This document shows positions 1 through 8,618 of a stretch of 64,000 bases of DNA, piece by piece. The DNA comes from JAGLOK01 sp963675575 (GTDB taxonomy: Bacteria; Bacillota; Clostridia; Christensenellales; UMGS416), in assembly GCA_963675575.1 (NCBI GenBank), contig OY776378.1:1736001-1800000 (forward strand), in the 5' to 3' direction. The notes under the pieces are model-generated. The model was not told where the DNA came from. It saw nothing but the letters and a program-made list of their open reading frames with translations, and searched no databases. Every line of letters starts with the position of its first letter. The stretch's first letter is position 1. Made by a program: the position numbers and the translations under genes.

Positions 1-967
1 AATCACTGCGGTTAATATAGTCTTGAAATTCATCATTAACTTTTATTTTATTCACACAAACGCATAGAAGCGCAAGTCTTAAGCATTCTCTCTCATAGTG
101 CTGACGCAAAAGTGCCAATCTCAGATTTCTTGCATCGAATTTTCTCTGATTAATTTTCTCCAACTCATTTACCGAATCATAAGCTATAATCCAAACCGAA
201 AAAGGTATCCTGTCGTAATCAATATCTAGACAATATAAATCGAAATCTCCAAATCTTCTTTTTGATACTAATTTCGCTCTTTTAGGAATCTCAAATTCAT
301 CTATGGATGTTTCGATATATATCATAGGATCCGCGCCTCTTACGCTGTGCTTTGAGGGCGTCGGCGCTTTCGTGCTAGTTGAAGCTTCAAGAAATAAAGG
401 CAGCAAAGATCTGACGGATCTTGCAAGCCCCTCATCCCTTATGCTTTTAGCGACTTTAACTTTAATGCCAAGAACCCTTTTTATTAAATTTTCTAAGCTG
501 TATTTCTCGTATGTGTCTTCGTGTTGATAATTACAGGTGAGCCCAATCTCCAATCTGTAATTGGCTCTTCCATCATGAAAAAGCCGCCTAAAATTTAAGC
601 GACTAAATATTACGTTATCTACAGTGTTAAAATCTTTTATGCTTTTGGGATCGATTCTTATCGCTCTTTTCGCGTTCACATAAGCGTTTTCATCATATCC
701 TATTCCGGATTCTTTACTATTTTCAACTCCTCCGAAATTTCTCACAAATTGCTTTCGACTGACAAAATTATAAATAGGTAAATCAGGGGTATCCAATTTG
801 CCAGTATTTTCATCGTTGAAATATCTTAAATCAATAAAAGGAAATTGTAAGTTAATAAATATAAAATCATCTACTTTGTTATATTTGATTTGCTGAGCTG
901 ACAGGTCAGCAAATACAGTTGCGCCTATAGCCTCACGACCATATTCGCGGGCAAAAAAGAAGTTCAA
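1..967 (-). CDS. Unknown protein, 3' end cut by window edge
   Basis: An uninterrupted minus-strand reading frame runs from a TTG at 967 off the left edge, giving about 322 visible codons. An in-frame TGA lies just upstream (980-982) and there is no ATG near the start. TTG is the likely start, with a weak GGTGA about 11 bases before it. Otherwise the gene has lost its 5' end. The product is soluble-looking and charged, with no signal peptide or membrane segment. Visible stretches include FFAREYGREAIGATVFADLS near the start, KRVLGIKVKVAKSIRDEGLA in the middle and a basic C-terminal part. I do not recognise the family. The AT-rich codon use and solitary position suggest accessory DNA, but that is inference. 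Confidence 0.6.
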   Translation of the reverse strand, partial: MNFFFAREYGREAIGATVFADLSAQQIKYNKVDDFIFINLQFPFIDLRYFNDENTGKLDTPDLPIYNFVSRKQFVRNFGGVENSKESGIGYDENAYVNAKRAIRIDPKSIKDFNTVDNVIFSRLNFRRLFHDGRANYRLEIGLTCNYQHEDTYEKYSLENLIKRVLGIKVKVAKSIRDEGLARSVRSLLPLFLEASTSTKAPTPSKHSVRGADPMIYIETSIDEFEIPKRAKLVSKRRFGDFDLYCLDIDYDRIPFSVWIIAYDSVNELEKINQRKFDARNLRLALLRQHYERECLRLALLCVCVNKIKVNDEFQDYINRSD

Positions 968-1072
968 AAGACAACTTATTCACCGCAGATTTTATTTACT
1001 ATTTAATAGACTAATTTTACTATGATATTTATATATTGTCAATTATCATTGCACGTCAGAGTGCTTTTGATA

Positions 1073-1384
1073 TCAGTCGTCACTACTCACTCTATTTTTA
1101 TACTTTCTGCGTCTTGCAAGCCCAAGTCCGCCGAAGCCCGATATTATCGCGATATAAAAGCCAAAGTCGTACCACCATCCTGTGTTGCTTGATTCGTACA
1201 CACGGATGTCGCTATTGAATATACCCACTACAACCGATACTGGTGCTATCCAGCCATGCCAGATGCCCCAGAAAAAGCCCGCGGGCTTAGCAAAGGTGTG
1301 TTTACCGTCGCCGGGAATGCAGGAGGTGAGGAAGAATGCGGTAAGGAGAATGAGGATTAGGATTAGCGCGAGTTTATGTTTCAT
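1073..1384 (-). CDS. Small putative lipoprotein
   Basis: This 103-residue protein begins with a basic residue, a hydrophobic stretch (residues 5-20) and a lipobox ending LTSC at about residue 22, so it is probably lipid-anchored outside the membrane. A second hydrophobic segment lies at residues 72-92, followed by a basic RRRKYKNR tail that would stay in the cytoplasm. The middle is rich in Trp and Gly (GFFWGIWHGW). Short proteins of this shape are common in Firmicutes without a known function. The start is preceded by GAAAGGAAACC. It stands alone. Confidence 0.75.
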   Translation of the reverse strand: MKHKLALILILILLTAFFLTSCIPGDGKHTFAKPAGFFWGIWHGWIAPVSVVVGIFNSDIRVYESSNTGWWYDFGFYIAIISGFGGLGLARRRKYKNRVSSDD

Positions 1385-1424
1385 AGTGGTTTCCTTTCTT
1401 TTAAATGAATTTAACTAGTCTTTA

Positions 1425-1496
1425 CTAATTAATAGCAAATTTCTCTTCTAAATCTTCAATAGTCCATTGTTCTAGAGGTTTATTAAATAATTGCAT
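1425..1496 (-). CDS. Possible 23-residue ORF or gene remnant
   Basis: An ATG at 1496 preceded by GAGGTATATCT opens a 23-codon frame ending TAG. The peptide contains PLEQWTIEDLEEKFAIN, which looks like the amphipathic start of a larger protein rather than a membrane peptide. It may be a real small ORF or the 5' stub of a decayed gene. Nothing downstream continues it before the lipoprotein gene. Confidence 0.25.
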   Translation of the reverse strand: MQLFNKPLEQWTIEDLEEKFAIN

Positions 1497-1624
1497 AGAT
1501 ATACCTCACATATTTGCTAAATCAATTATACCACTCACTACCTTTAAATACCATATACTCCATTCGCCTTAAAATCAATTACAAGAAAAAATTCAACAAG
1601 CAGTAATGGTTTAACTTTGATTAC

Positions 1625-1818
1625 GCTCCGCTAGGGTCGGTGTGGGGCACCGACGAACCCTGCGAGCCCCGACAGGTGTAGAGAAATTTGTATACAAATT
1701 TCGTATGACGATAATCAAGTGCTACGTTTAGTTGGTGGCGATAGTGAGGGAACGAAGTCCCCGTGCTATTGCGCCTTAATCGGGTCGGAGTCCTCGCCAA
1801 ATTTTATATAAAGTGCAG
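1625..1818 (+). repeat. Dispersed structured element, family A copy 1
   Basis: This 194-base non-coding element shares both ends with copies at 40528-40654 and 48605-48797 (the latter inverted). The left end carries GCTCCGCT, a hairpin GTCGGTG/CACCGAC and CTGCGAGCCCCGACAG. The right end carries GGGTCGGAG, CCTCGCC and ATTTTATATAAAGTGCAG. In between are a stem GAAATTTG-TATA-CAAATTTC (1683-1702) and a longer stem near 1737-1775 bounded by GGCGATAG and CTATTGCGCC. The same stems occur in copy 3 with different but still pairing bases. See the findings for what it could be. Confidence 0.75.
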
Positions 1819-1836
1819 TTCGTGCAATCTCAAAGC

Positions 1837-1866
1837 AATAAAAAAGCGCACCCCTCGGCACGCTCA
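1837..1866 (-). terminator. Terminator of the first GGDEF gene
   Basis: Read on the minus strand, GCGTGCC pairs with GGTGCGC (two wobble pairs) and is followed by a run of T. It lies 16 bases past the stop of the gene ending at 1882. A closely similar hairpin follows the second GGDEF gene (3693-3718). Confidence 0.6.
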
Positions 1867-1881
1867 ATCGATAAAAAACTA

Positions 1882-3498
1882 TCAGCTAGGCTCTTTGCGA
1901 ATCGCATAAAAACTCTGCTTTATTACTCGCTTTTCTTCATACATCTTTTCATCGGCGGCTTTTATCATCCTGTCTGTGGTGGCGCAGGTGCCGTCGCCGC
2001 TACAGCTTACAATACCATGACTTACACTAATCATATAGTTCCTGTCTTCCTCGGCATTTATTCTTTCAAACTCGCTTGTTATCCTCTTCCAAACTGCCTC
2101 AGCCTCATCTTCGCCAATCCTCGAAAAGACCAGTAGAAATTCGTCGCCACCCATTCGCGCCATAAAGTCATTTTCTCTTATCTGGTCTTTTATAATATCT
2201 GAGACAGTTGTTAAAAGCTCATCGCCCATCTCGTGTCCCAAAATATCGTTTACTTCTTTGAGACCATTAACATCAATGAAGCAAATGCTGATTTTGAAAT
2301 TTTTTCTATCTTTCGCCATTAAAATTTCGTCCAGCTTTTCTGTCCCCGTATTTCGGTTAAACACATTTGTCAAAGCGTCATATTTTGAATAATATTTCGT
2401 TTTTTCATATGACTTCTTGTAAAGAAAAGCCATAAATCCGGTAAGTATGGAAACAAATAATATAATAGAGAAAAACAAGATATTATCTTTCAAAATGCTT
2501 TTTATCAATAAAAAGAAGTCATCGGTAAAATATGTTTCATACTCCCCTTCTCTTAAAACACTGGAAACAATGTGCCAATTTCCGCCGCCCATATGTATGC
2601 TTTCAGCATGCATCCCTACCAACTTTTCAGATGATACCTTTGAGCTCAGGTCAACAGTTGAAAAAGTGAAAAGCCCGTTTTCAGTTAAAATCTGACCGCG
2701 TCCTGCTAAAATTTCCGCCCACTCTTCGGGATAGTCTTGCGCGAATGTTTCCCCTATCGTGCTTTCGAACATAAAGTTCCATTCCTGGGCATTGTCCGGA
2801 CTTGAAAGCCAGTAACCTTCGTCATTGAGCAATATCATATCCCCATTGCTATGCCCGGCAAGAGCGCGGAAGTTATCAAGCATAATCTCCGCTAAATAGT
2901 TTAAAACTATCACGCCCAAAAGCTCGCCCGACTCGGCATAAACAGGCGCGCCAAACCTTACCATGGGTTTAAACGGAACCTCAACTTTCCCATTTTCAAC
3001 ATTCAAATCAAGCGGCGAAACATAAACGCTTCCTTCGGGAAGCTTTGCCGTCTCATAAAAATAGTATCTATCTTTTTTATTTTGGAGATATTGCTGCTCA
3101 ACCAAAACAGCCTCTCCGTTTACAAAGTTTATCCTTATTATCTCATTGCCTTCAGCGTCAATAAATCTTATCTGATCATATATGCCTTGCTTGTCTGAAA
3201 ACTGCGCCCAATTATGTTCAATATTTTCTCTGGAGTCGGTTTCATTCCATTCATCCATATAAAATCCGGCAAGATAATTAAGGTCGGCAACCGTTGCATA
3301 AAACTCGCCTCCCATGAGGTTTTCCGCCAAAGTGATTGAACTGAGTTCGAAACTTTTTGTGTCCTCAAGTTTAAGATTGCGCCTTTGTTTTTCCAAAGAG
3401 AAAAGCACTGAAAAAGTCACTAAAAAAATAATCAGGAAAGAAACTCCTGAATAAAATACAAAATGCTTAGATTGAATTTTGAATTTAACTTTGCTCAT
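1882..3498 (-). CDS. Membrane diguanylate cyclase, dCache-GGDEF (paralogue 1)
   Basis: A 538-residue sensor that would make cyclic di-GMP from two GTP. Order: short basic N-terminus, membrane helix (about 16-36), large extracellular dCache-type sensor (about 45-330, with YAESGELLGVIVLNYLAE in its membrane-distal half), second helix (about 335-357), then GGDEF. The active-site GGDEF starts near residue 450. The inhibitory RxxD site (REND) lies five residues before it, so both catalysis and product feedback look intact. The substrate-side motif FIDVNGLKEVND is present. It is first of three tandem paralogues with nearly the same length and layout, each with its own terminator, so they are likely separate units sensing related ligands. 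The ligand is unknown. Confidence 0.93.
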   Translation of the reverse strand: MSKVKFKIQSKHFVFYSGVSFLIIFLVTFSVLFSLEKQRRNLKLEDTKSFELSSITLAENLMGGEFYATVADLNYLAGFYMDEWNETDSRENIEHNWAQFSDKQGIYDQIRFIDAEGNEIIRINFVNGEAVLVEQQYLQNKKDRYYFYETAKLPEGSVYVSPLDLNVENGKVEVPFKPMVRFGAPVYAESGELLGVIVLNYLAEIMLDNFRALAGHSNGDMILLNDEGYWLSSPDNAQEWNFMFESTIGETFAQDYPEEWAEILAGRGQILTENGLFTFSTVDLSSKVSSEKLVGMHAESIHMGGGNWHIVSSVLREGEYETYFTDDFFLLIKSILKDNILFFSIILFVSILTGFMAFLYKKSYEKTKYYSKYDALTNVFNRNTGTEKLDEILMAKDRKNFKISICFIDVNGLKEVNDILGHEMGDELLTTVSDIIKDQIRENDFMARMGGDEFLLVFSRIGEDEAEAVWKRITSEFERINAEEDRNYMISVSHGIVSCSGDGTCATTDRMIKAADEKMYEEKRVIKQSFYAIRKEPS

Positions 3499-3692
3499 AA
3501 TTTAAACCTGCTTAATATTAGGTTTGTAATATATATATTATCATAATTTTTTTCTTTTTTCCATTTTAAAATTTTCAAACAGCTTCAATACTTCTTTCGG
3601 CTCAAGCTTCTGCTTTATTTCTTTTTGGCGAAAAAACGATATACCACTATCCCAGCTTGGCACTTCCTTACAAATTGAATATCGCCAAAAGT

Positions 3693-3718
3693 AAAAGCGC
3701 ACCCTCAGGCACGCTTTT
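3693..3718 (-). terminator. Terminator of the second GGDEF gene
   Basis: On the minus strand AAAAGCGTGCC pairs with GGGTGCGCTTTT around a TGA loop, just after the stop of the gene ending at 3737. The flanking A and T runs would let it work in both directions. Confidence 0.65.
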
Positions 3719-3736
3719 GTCGTTCTTTTTTTTACA

Positions 3737-5347
3737 TCAGCCATCCTCTTTTCGAATAGCGTAAAAGCTCTGCTTTATTACCCGTTTTTCTTCATACATC
3801 TTCTCATCGGCAGCTTTAATCATCTTGTCGGTGGTGGCGCATGTAGTGTCACCCGTGCAGCTTACAACTCCGTGGCTGACGCTTATAATATAGGGCCTGT
3901 CCTCCTCGGTATTTATTCTATCAAATTCGCTTGTTATCCTTCCCCAGATGATTTCCGCCTCATTGGATACAATTCTCGAAAACACCAGCAGGAATTCGTC
4001 GCCGCCCATTCGCGCAATAAAGTCATTCTCCCTTATATGCTTTTTAATAACATCCGAAACCGTCTTTAAAAGCTCATCGCCCATCCTGTGTCCTAAAATA
4101 TCATTAACTTCTTTAAGTCCGTTCACATCAATAAAGCACAGACTGATTTTGAAATTTTTCCGGTCTTTACCTATTAATATTTGATCAAGCATATTGGTTC
4201 CGGTTCGGCGGTTATACACATTGGTCAAGGCGTCATATTTTGCGAAATATTTTGTTTTCTCGTAAGATTTTATATAAAGATACGCGAAAAGACCCATGGC
4301 AATAGAAACAAACAACACTAAAGAAAATATCAAAATGTTATCAAGGAAAACATCCTTTACCAATAAAATGAAGTTATCTGTGAAATAATCTTCATATACC
4401 CCATCTCTTAATATCTTGGATACTATGTACCAATCCCCGCCGCCTAAAACTATGGTTTCATTATACCCGTTATTACTAAACTTTATTTTAGCTACGAGGT
4501 CTACCGAAGTGTATGTGAAAAGGCCGTTTTCAGTCAGAATTTGACCTGAGCCTTCCAAAACTTTATTCCATTCTTCGGGATAATATTTACCAAAAGTTTC
4601 ATCCTCCATGTGTACGAACATAAAGTTCCACTCTTGCAACCTGTCAGGGCTTGAAAGCCAATATCCGTCTTCGTTGAGCAATATCAATTCACTGTTGGTG
4701 TGAGCCGCCAGCTCTCGGAAGCTTTCTAAAAGATCCTCGGCCAAATAGTTTAACACTACTACACCCAACAAACTTCCATTTGAGGTATAAACAGGCGAAC
4801 TGACTCTTATCATAGGCTTAAAAGGTGTTTCCACTGTCGCGTATTCTAAGTTTAAATCAAGGCGCGATATATATACGCTGCCTTGTGGCAAAACTACTGA
4901 ATCGGTAAAATAATATTCATATTTTTTATTTTGAAGTAATTCTTTTTCTACAATATACGACTTTCCGTTTTTATAATTGATCCTTATCTCTTCACTGCCG
5001 TCAAAGGCGATAAACCTTATCTGGTCGTATATCCCCTGCATCTGCGAAAAATCCGCCCAATTCGCTTCAATCTTTTCAATGCCTGCGCCATCATCCAACT
5101 CGTTCTTATATTCTTTTACAAGATAGTTTAGGTCCGCTATAACCGAGGACAATCCGTCCCCCATAAAGTTGCCGCCCCAAAGGACCGAGCTTTGCTCAAT
5201 GGTTTTTATTTCTTCCAGCTTCAGTTTGCGCAGTTGTTTTTCAAGAGCAAACATCACTGAAAAGCTCAATAAAAATATGATTAAAAAAGAAATTCCCGAA
5301 TAAAGCAGAAAATTTTTAAAACTAATTTTATATACCTTTATCTGCAT
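3737..5347 (-). CDS. Membrane diguanylate cyclase, dCache-GGDEF (paralogue 2)
   Basis: This 536-residue paralogue has the same plan: helix at about 16-36, extracellular dCache sensor, second helix near 335-357, and a GGDEF domain. GGDEF begins near residue 448 and is preceded by RENDFIARM, so the RxxD product-inhibition site is present. The C-terminal 90 residues are almost the same as in paralogue 1 (for example DKMIKAADEKMYEEKRVIKQ), while the sensor part has drifted more. That is the pattern expected after duplication with change of ligand. The start has an AGAGAGGG ribosome binding site eight bases upstream. An alternative role as a c-di-GMP-binding sensor only is unlikely because the active-site signature is complete. 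Confidence 0.93.
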   Translation of the reverse strand: MQIKVYKISFKNFLLYSGISFLIIFLLSFSVMFALEKQLRKLKLEEIKTIEQSSVLWGGNFMGDGLSSVIADLNYLVKEYKNELDDGAGIEKIEANWADFSQMQGIYDQIRFIAFDGSEEIRINYKNGKSYIVEKELLQNKKYEYYFTDSVVLPQGSVYISRLDLNLEYATVETPFKPMIRVSSPVYTSNGSLLGVVVLNYLAEDLLESFRELAAHTNSELILLNEDGYWLSSPDRLQEWNFMFVHMEDETFGKYYPEEWNKVLEGSGQILTENGLFTYTSVDLVAKIKFSNNGYNETIVLGGGDWYIVSKILRDGVYEDYFTDNFILLVKDVFLDNILIFSLVLFVSIAMGLFAYLYIKSYEKTKYFAKYDALTNVYNRRTGTNMLDQILIGKDRKNFKISLCFIDVNGLKEVNDILGHRMGDELLKTVSDVIKKHIRENDFIARMGGDEFLLVFSRIVSNEAEIIWGRITSEFDRINTEEDRPYIISVSHGVVSCTGDTTCATTDKMIKAADEKMYEEKRVIKQSFYAIRKEDG

Positions 5348-5621
5348 GCTAAGCCCTCTCTTTTAGATTATTCCTATTCAAATTATTTTACCATAATTTT
5401 CACAAATTCAATACAATAAAACAACTAAAGCTTGCGTTTTTAGCATTTTTCTTGCATTTTTGCGCTAATTCCCACTTTTAGCGAGAGTTTAACGCACACA
5501 AAGCCAAGTTCAGTCAAATTAATTTATGAAAACTTTTTTTTTAATATCCTCAGACATTTCAGCTTCTTTCAGCACACAAGCATTAGTAAGAATCATTTTG
5601 AACACATCGAAGCCTCGCAAT

Positions 5622-5654
5622 AAAAAAAGCAAACCGTATTAGTTTGCTTTTTTT
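5622..5654 (-). terminator. Terminator of the third GGDEF gene
   Basis: A strong symmetrical hairpin: AAGCAAAC, a seven-base loop and GTTTGCTT, with A and T runs on either side. It follows the stop at 5682 on the minus strand. Confidence 0.85.
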
Positions 5655-5681
5655 ACATTTCACGCTATCTTATAAGCGTCG

Positions 5682-7307
5682 TTAATCTTTCTCATTTTCT
5701 TCTCGCACAGCAAAGAAATTCGTTTTAACAACCCTCTTTTCGACGTACATTTTCTCATCAGCAGCTTTTATCATTTTATCGGTGGTAGAACACGTGCCTT
5801 CACCGCCGCTGCAGGCTACTATGCCATGGCTTACGCTTACTATATATGGCCTGTTCTCTTCGGTATTTAACCTATCAATTGCTTGGGTGATGCGTCCCCA
5901 AGCAGCTTCGGCCTCATCGGCGCCTATTCTTGAAAATACTAAAAGAAATTCATCGCCGCCCATGCGCGCCACAAAGTCTTCTCCTCGGATTTGCGATTTG
6001 ATAATATTTGCAACTGTTACTAGAAGTTCATCGCCCGCTTTGTGCCCTAATATATCATTGACTTCTTTTAGTCCGTTTACATCAAGAAAACAAACGCTAA
6101 TCTTAAAATTCTGCCTGTTTTTCGCCAAAAGAATTTCATCCAGCCTATCGGTGCCGGTTCGTCGATTATAAACATCCGTTAACGCGTCATATTGCGAATA
6201 ATATTTTGTTCTATTGTAGGCCCTCATGTAAAGGAATGCCAATAAGCCAGTCAGCAGGGAAAGGGAAAAAACCAATATGAAAAACCAGATGTTACCTACA
6301 AATACATCCTTCATCAAAACAATTAAATTGTCGGTGAAATAATTTTCATAGGCTTCGCTGCGTAAAACTGTAGACACAATGTACCAATTTCCTCCGCCTA
6401 AGTAAATGTCACCTTCATCCAACTCTTGTTTATATACCGATTGCAATTTTTTCCCGATATCTACGGAAGTAAAAGTAAATAGACCTTTTTCTCCTAAAAT
6501 CTGGTCTGTACCGGCCAATATGTCTTCCCATTCGTCCGGGTACAGTTTGGCGAAGGTTTCCTCAACTCTAAGTGGAAACATAAAATTCCACAGTTGAGTG
6601 ATGTCGGGGCTTGAAAGCCAGTATCCCTCTTCATCCAGCAAGACCATTTTGCCATAGCTGTGATTTGCGGTTTCACGAAAGTTATTAAGGAACTGCTTAG
6701 CGGAATAGTTTAAAGCGAGCACTCCCAAAAGCTCTCCCGAATCCGAATAAACCGGAGACGAATATGTGAGCAATGGAATATAAGGAACTTGCACCTTCCC
6801 ATCTTCAACGTATAATTCCAGCGACGTAACATAAATGCTCCCTTCAGGGAGATTAATCGCATTATAAAAATAATCATTATCTTTAGCTGATTGTAAAAAT
6901 ATTTTCTGGGCTGTTATTGCGATGCCGCTAAAATAATTAATCCTTATCTTTTCATCGCCATTTGTGTCGATAAAGCTAATATGATTGTATGTTCCCTGCT
7001 GCCTGGAAAACTCCGCCCAGTCATTTTCCACCTTTTTGTAGTTGGTTTCATCTTCCAAGCTGTCTTTATAAACTTTTACAAGGAAATTGAGGTCGGAGAC
7101 TACAGCTAAAAACTCTCTGCCTATCAAATCCTGTCCCAAGTTGACAGTACTCACCTCATGAGCTTTTGTTTCATCCAGCTTCACTTGCCTTTCCACTCTT
7201 TCTAAGGCAAAAAGCACAGAATAGCTCAAAAGAAAAATAATCAAAAATGAAACCGCAGCATACAGTGCGAAATGCTTAAAAACTATTTTAAATTTGATTT
7301 TAGGCAT
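5682..7307 (-). CDS. Membrane diguanylate cyclase, dCache-GGDEF (paralogue 3)
   Basis: Third tandem paralogue, 541 residues from the chosen start. An ATG ten codons upstream (7337) exists, but MPKIKFKIVFKHFALY lines up with the starts of the other two paralogues, so 7307 is preferred. The layout is helix, dCache sensor, helix, GGDEF. The site reads RGEDFVARMGGDEF, so both the RxxD inhibitory site and the active site are present. The Cys near the end (SCSGG...TCSTTDK) is shared by all three copies. It has its own terminator. It should act at the membrane, turning an outside signal into a local c-di-GMP rise. The ligand cannot be read from sequence. Confidence 0.92.
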   Translation of the reverse strand: MPKIKFKIVFKHFALYAAVSFLIIFLLSYSVLFALERVERQVKLDETKAHEVSTVNLGQDLIGREFLAVVSDLNFLVKVYKDSLEDETNYKKVENDWAEFSRQQGTYNHISFIDTNGDEKIRINYFSGIAITAQKIFLQSAKDNDYFYNAINLPEGSIYVTSLELYVEDGKVQVPYIPLLTYSSPVYSDSGELLGVLALNYSAKQFLNNFRETANHSYGKMVLLDEEGYWLSSPDITQLWNFMFPLRVEETFAKLYPDEWEDILAGTDQILGEKGLFTFTSVDIGKKLQSVYKQELDEGDIYLGGGNWYIVSTVLRSEAYENYFTDNLIVLMKDVFVGNIWFFILVFSLSLLTGLLAFLYMRAYNRTKYYSQYDALTDVYNRRTGTDRLDEILLAKNRQNFKISVCFLDVNGLKEVNDILGHKAGDELLVTVANIIKSQIRGEDFVARMGGDEFLLVFSRIGADEAEAAWGRITQAIDRLNTEENRPYIVSVSHGIVACSGGEGTCSTTDKMIKAADEKMYVEKRVVKTNFFAVREENEKD

Positions 7308-7504
7308 ATATACAACCCACTTTTTTTTAAATAGCATTCTCTACTATTATTTTAACACAGTATTTACTTCATTTCTATACTTCAACATCTTTAATGAGCC
7401 TTCACTTAATATCAATTTCCAGTGTTTTGCGTCAATCTCTTAATAAAGCAAATAATCCAGAAAATATTGCGAATATCCAAATTAATTAAGCCTTATTTAA
7501 GCAT

Positions 7505-7535
7505 AAAAACGGACATACCATCTTGCATGTCCGTT
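7505..7535 (-). terminator. Terminator after the AraC-type regulator
   Basis: AACGGACAT and ATGTCCGTT form a nine-pair stem. On the minus strand it is followed by TTTTTATG. It lies about 30 bases past the stop of the regulator gene. Confidence 0.8.
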
Positions 7536-7566
7536 ACAAATCCATTTTTTTTACTTTATTATCCCA

Positions 7567-8424
7567 TCACATTTCCATTACACCAAGCTTTATGTTTTCC
7601 TTCCACATGCTTCGAAAATAAACAGGTGTCATCCCCTCGCGCTTTTTAAAGCAGTTGGTCATATGGCTGGCATCAAAAAATCCGCAGTCAAGCGCGATTT
7701 TACCGACAGGCTCTGAGGTGTTGATAAGAAGGCTTTTTATTTTCTCCACACGCTCTCGCAAAATAAACTCATGAGGAGAAAATCCAAAATGCTCGGTAAA
7801 CTTGCGAATGAAATGAAACTTTGAATAGCCGGCAAACTCGGAGAGTTCTTTAATTCCTATCTGAAGGTTGTTTGTAACAGCTTCACGAATTTTCTCAACA
7901 GACTGCTTTAATACAATGTCAGCTTCCGGCTCCAGCGTCAAAAGCTCATAAAGAGCGTTTGTAACGATAGCAGACAGCAGTTCAGTCTTGCTCTGTGAAT
8001 GCTCCGAAGAAGCTCGAATAACAGATTCAATTAGTTTTTTAACAACTTTAGCCTCAGCCCCATCAAGTACATATCCATTTTCTTCTGTGATTTTCTTATA
8101 AAAATATTTTGAAAATCCGCCAAGAAAATGCAAAAATTCAAAGGAGCAAGAAGAATTTAATGCGCCATAAACCTGATGATGCATGCAGTCTATCAAAAAT
8201 GCGCCGCCCGCGTAAATAGTTTGAATCTCTCCGCAATATTCCAGAAACATCGCACCACTTTTTACATATACAAACAGAAGTTTATCATGCCCATCTCTGT
8301 CAATTTTATAATCTTTAGTTGCATGTAGCTTGCCGCAGGAATCCGCGCAACAAAGCGCCTCAAGCTGCTTTGCGCTTGGGCTACTGAGTGCATATATGTC
8401 TCTATGTTTGAAAATTTTATCCAT
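7567..8424 (-). CDS. AraC/XylS-family transcriptional regulator
   Basis: A 285-residue regulator. Residues 1-150 form a cupin-like effector domain (GGAFLIDCMHHQVYGAL resembles the core of AraC_binding domains). The last 100 residues hold the two helix-turn-helix motifs typical of AraC proteins: IGIKELSEFAGYSKFHFIRK, then PVGKIALDCGFFDASHMTNC with the conserved FKKREGMTPVYFR end. It probably binds a small ligand and activates a nearby promoter. The neighbours on both sides are in separate transcription units, and the intergenic region upstream (8425-8594) leads only to the IS element, so its target is not evident. It may act on itself or a distant gene. Confidence 0.9.
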   Translation of the reverse strand: MDKIFKHRDIYALSSPSAKQLEALCCADSCGKLHATKDYKIDRDGHDKLLFVYVKSGAMFLEYCGEIQTIYAGGAFLIDCMHHQVYGALNSSCSFEFLHFLGGFSKYFYKKITEENGYVLDGAEAKVVKKLIESVIRASSEHSQSKTELLSAIVTNALYELLTLEPEADIVLKQSVEKIREAVTNNLQIGIKELSEFAGYSKFHFIRKFTEHFGFSPHEFILRERVEKIKSLLINTSEPVGKIALDCGFFDASHMTNCFKKREGMTPVYFRSMWKENIKLGVMEM

Positions 8425-8594
8425 ATTCTTTGAAATATTCTACAACAAAATGCTTTGATTATCAAACGTTATTTTTAATCTGCTAAAGTGTTTACAAATT
8501 AATGCGTTAAAATTCTTATTAAAAGTCAGTTTTGGTTAGTATGAATTTCTTATAGCCTTAAATATCTATTCTTTCACATAACTTCCAATACTAA

Positions 8595-8618
8595 AAAAGA
8601 GCGCCAAGGCGCTCTTTT
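8595..8618. repeat. Left copy of a 24-bp palindrome flanking the IS
   Basis: A perfect palindrome, AAAAGAGCGCC, AA, GGCGCTCTTTT, identical to 10141-10164 on the other side of the insertion element. It is a terminator-like hairpin. It is either a target-site duplication of the citrate synthase terminator or an outer part of the element's ends. Because it is its own complement, the two cannot be told apart here. Confidence 0.85.

Noticed and set aside
1620..1820. CRISPR-like repeats
   Set aside because: The repeated segments are three long structured elements far apart, not regularly spaced short repeats with spacers.
3541..3744. A 67-codon minus-strand frame after the second GGDEF gene
   Set aside because: It begins inside the end of the GGDEF gene and runs straight through that gene's terminator hairpin. 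No ribosome site; composition looks non-coding.
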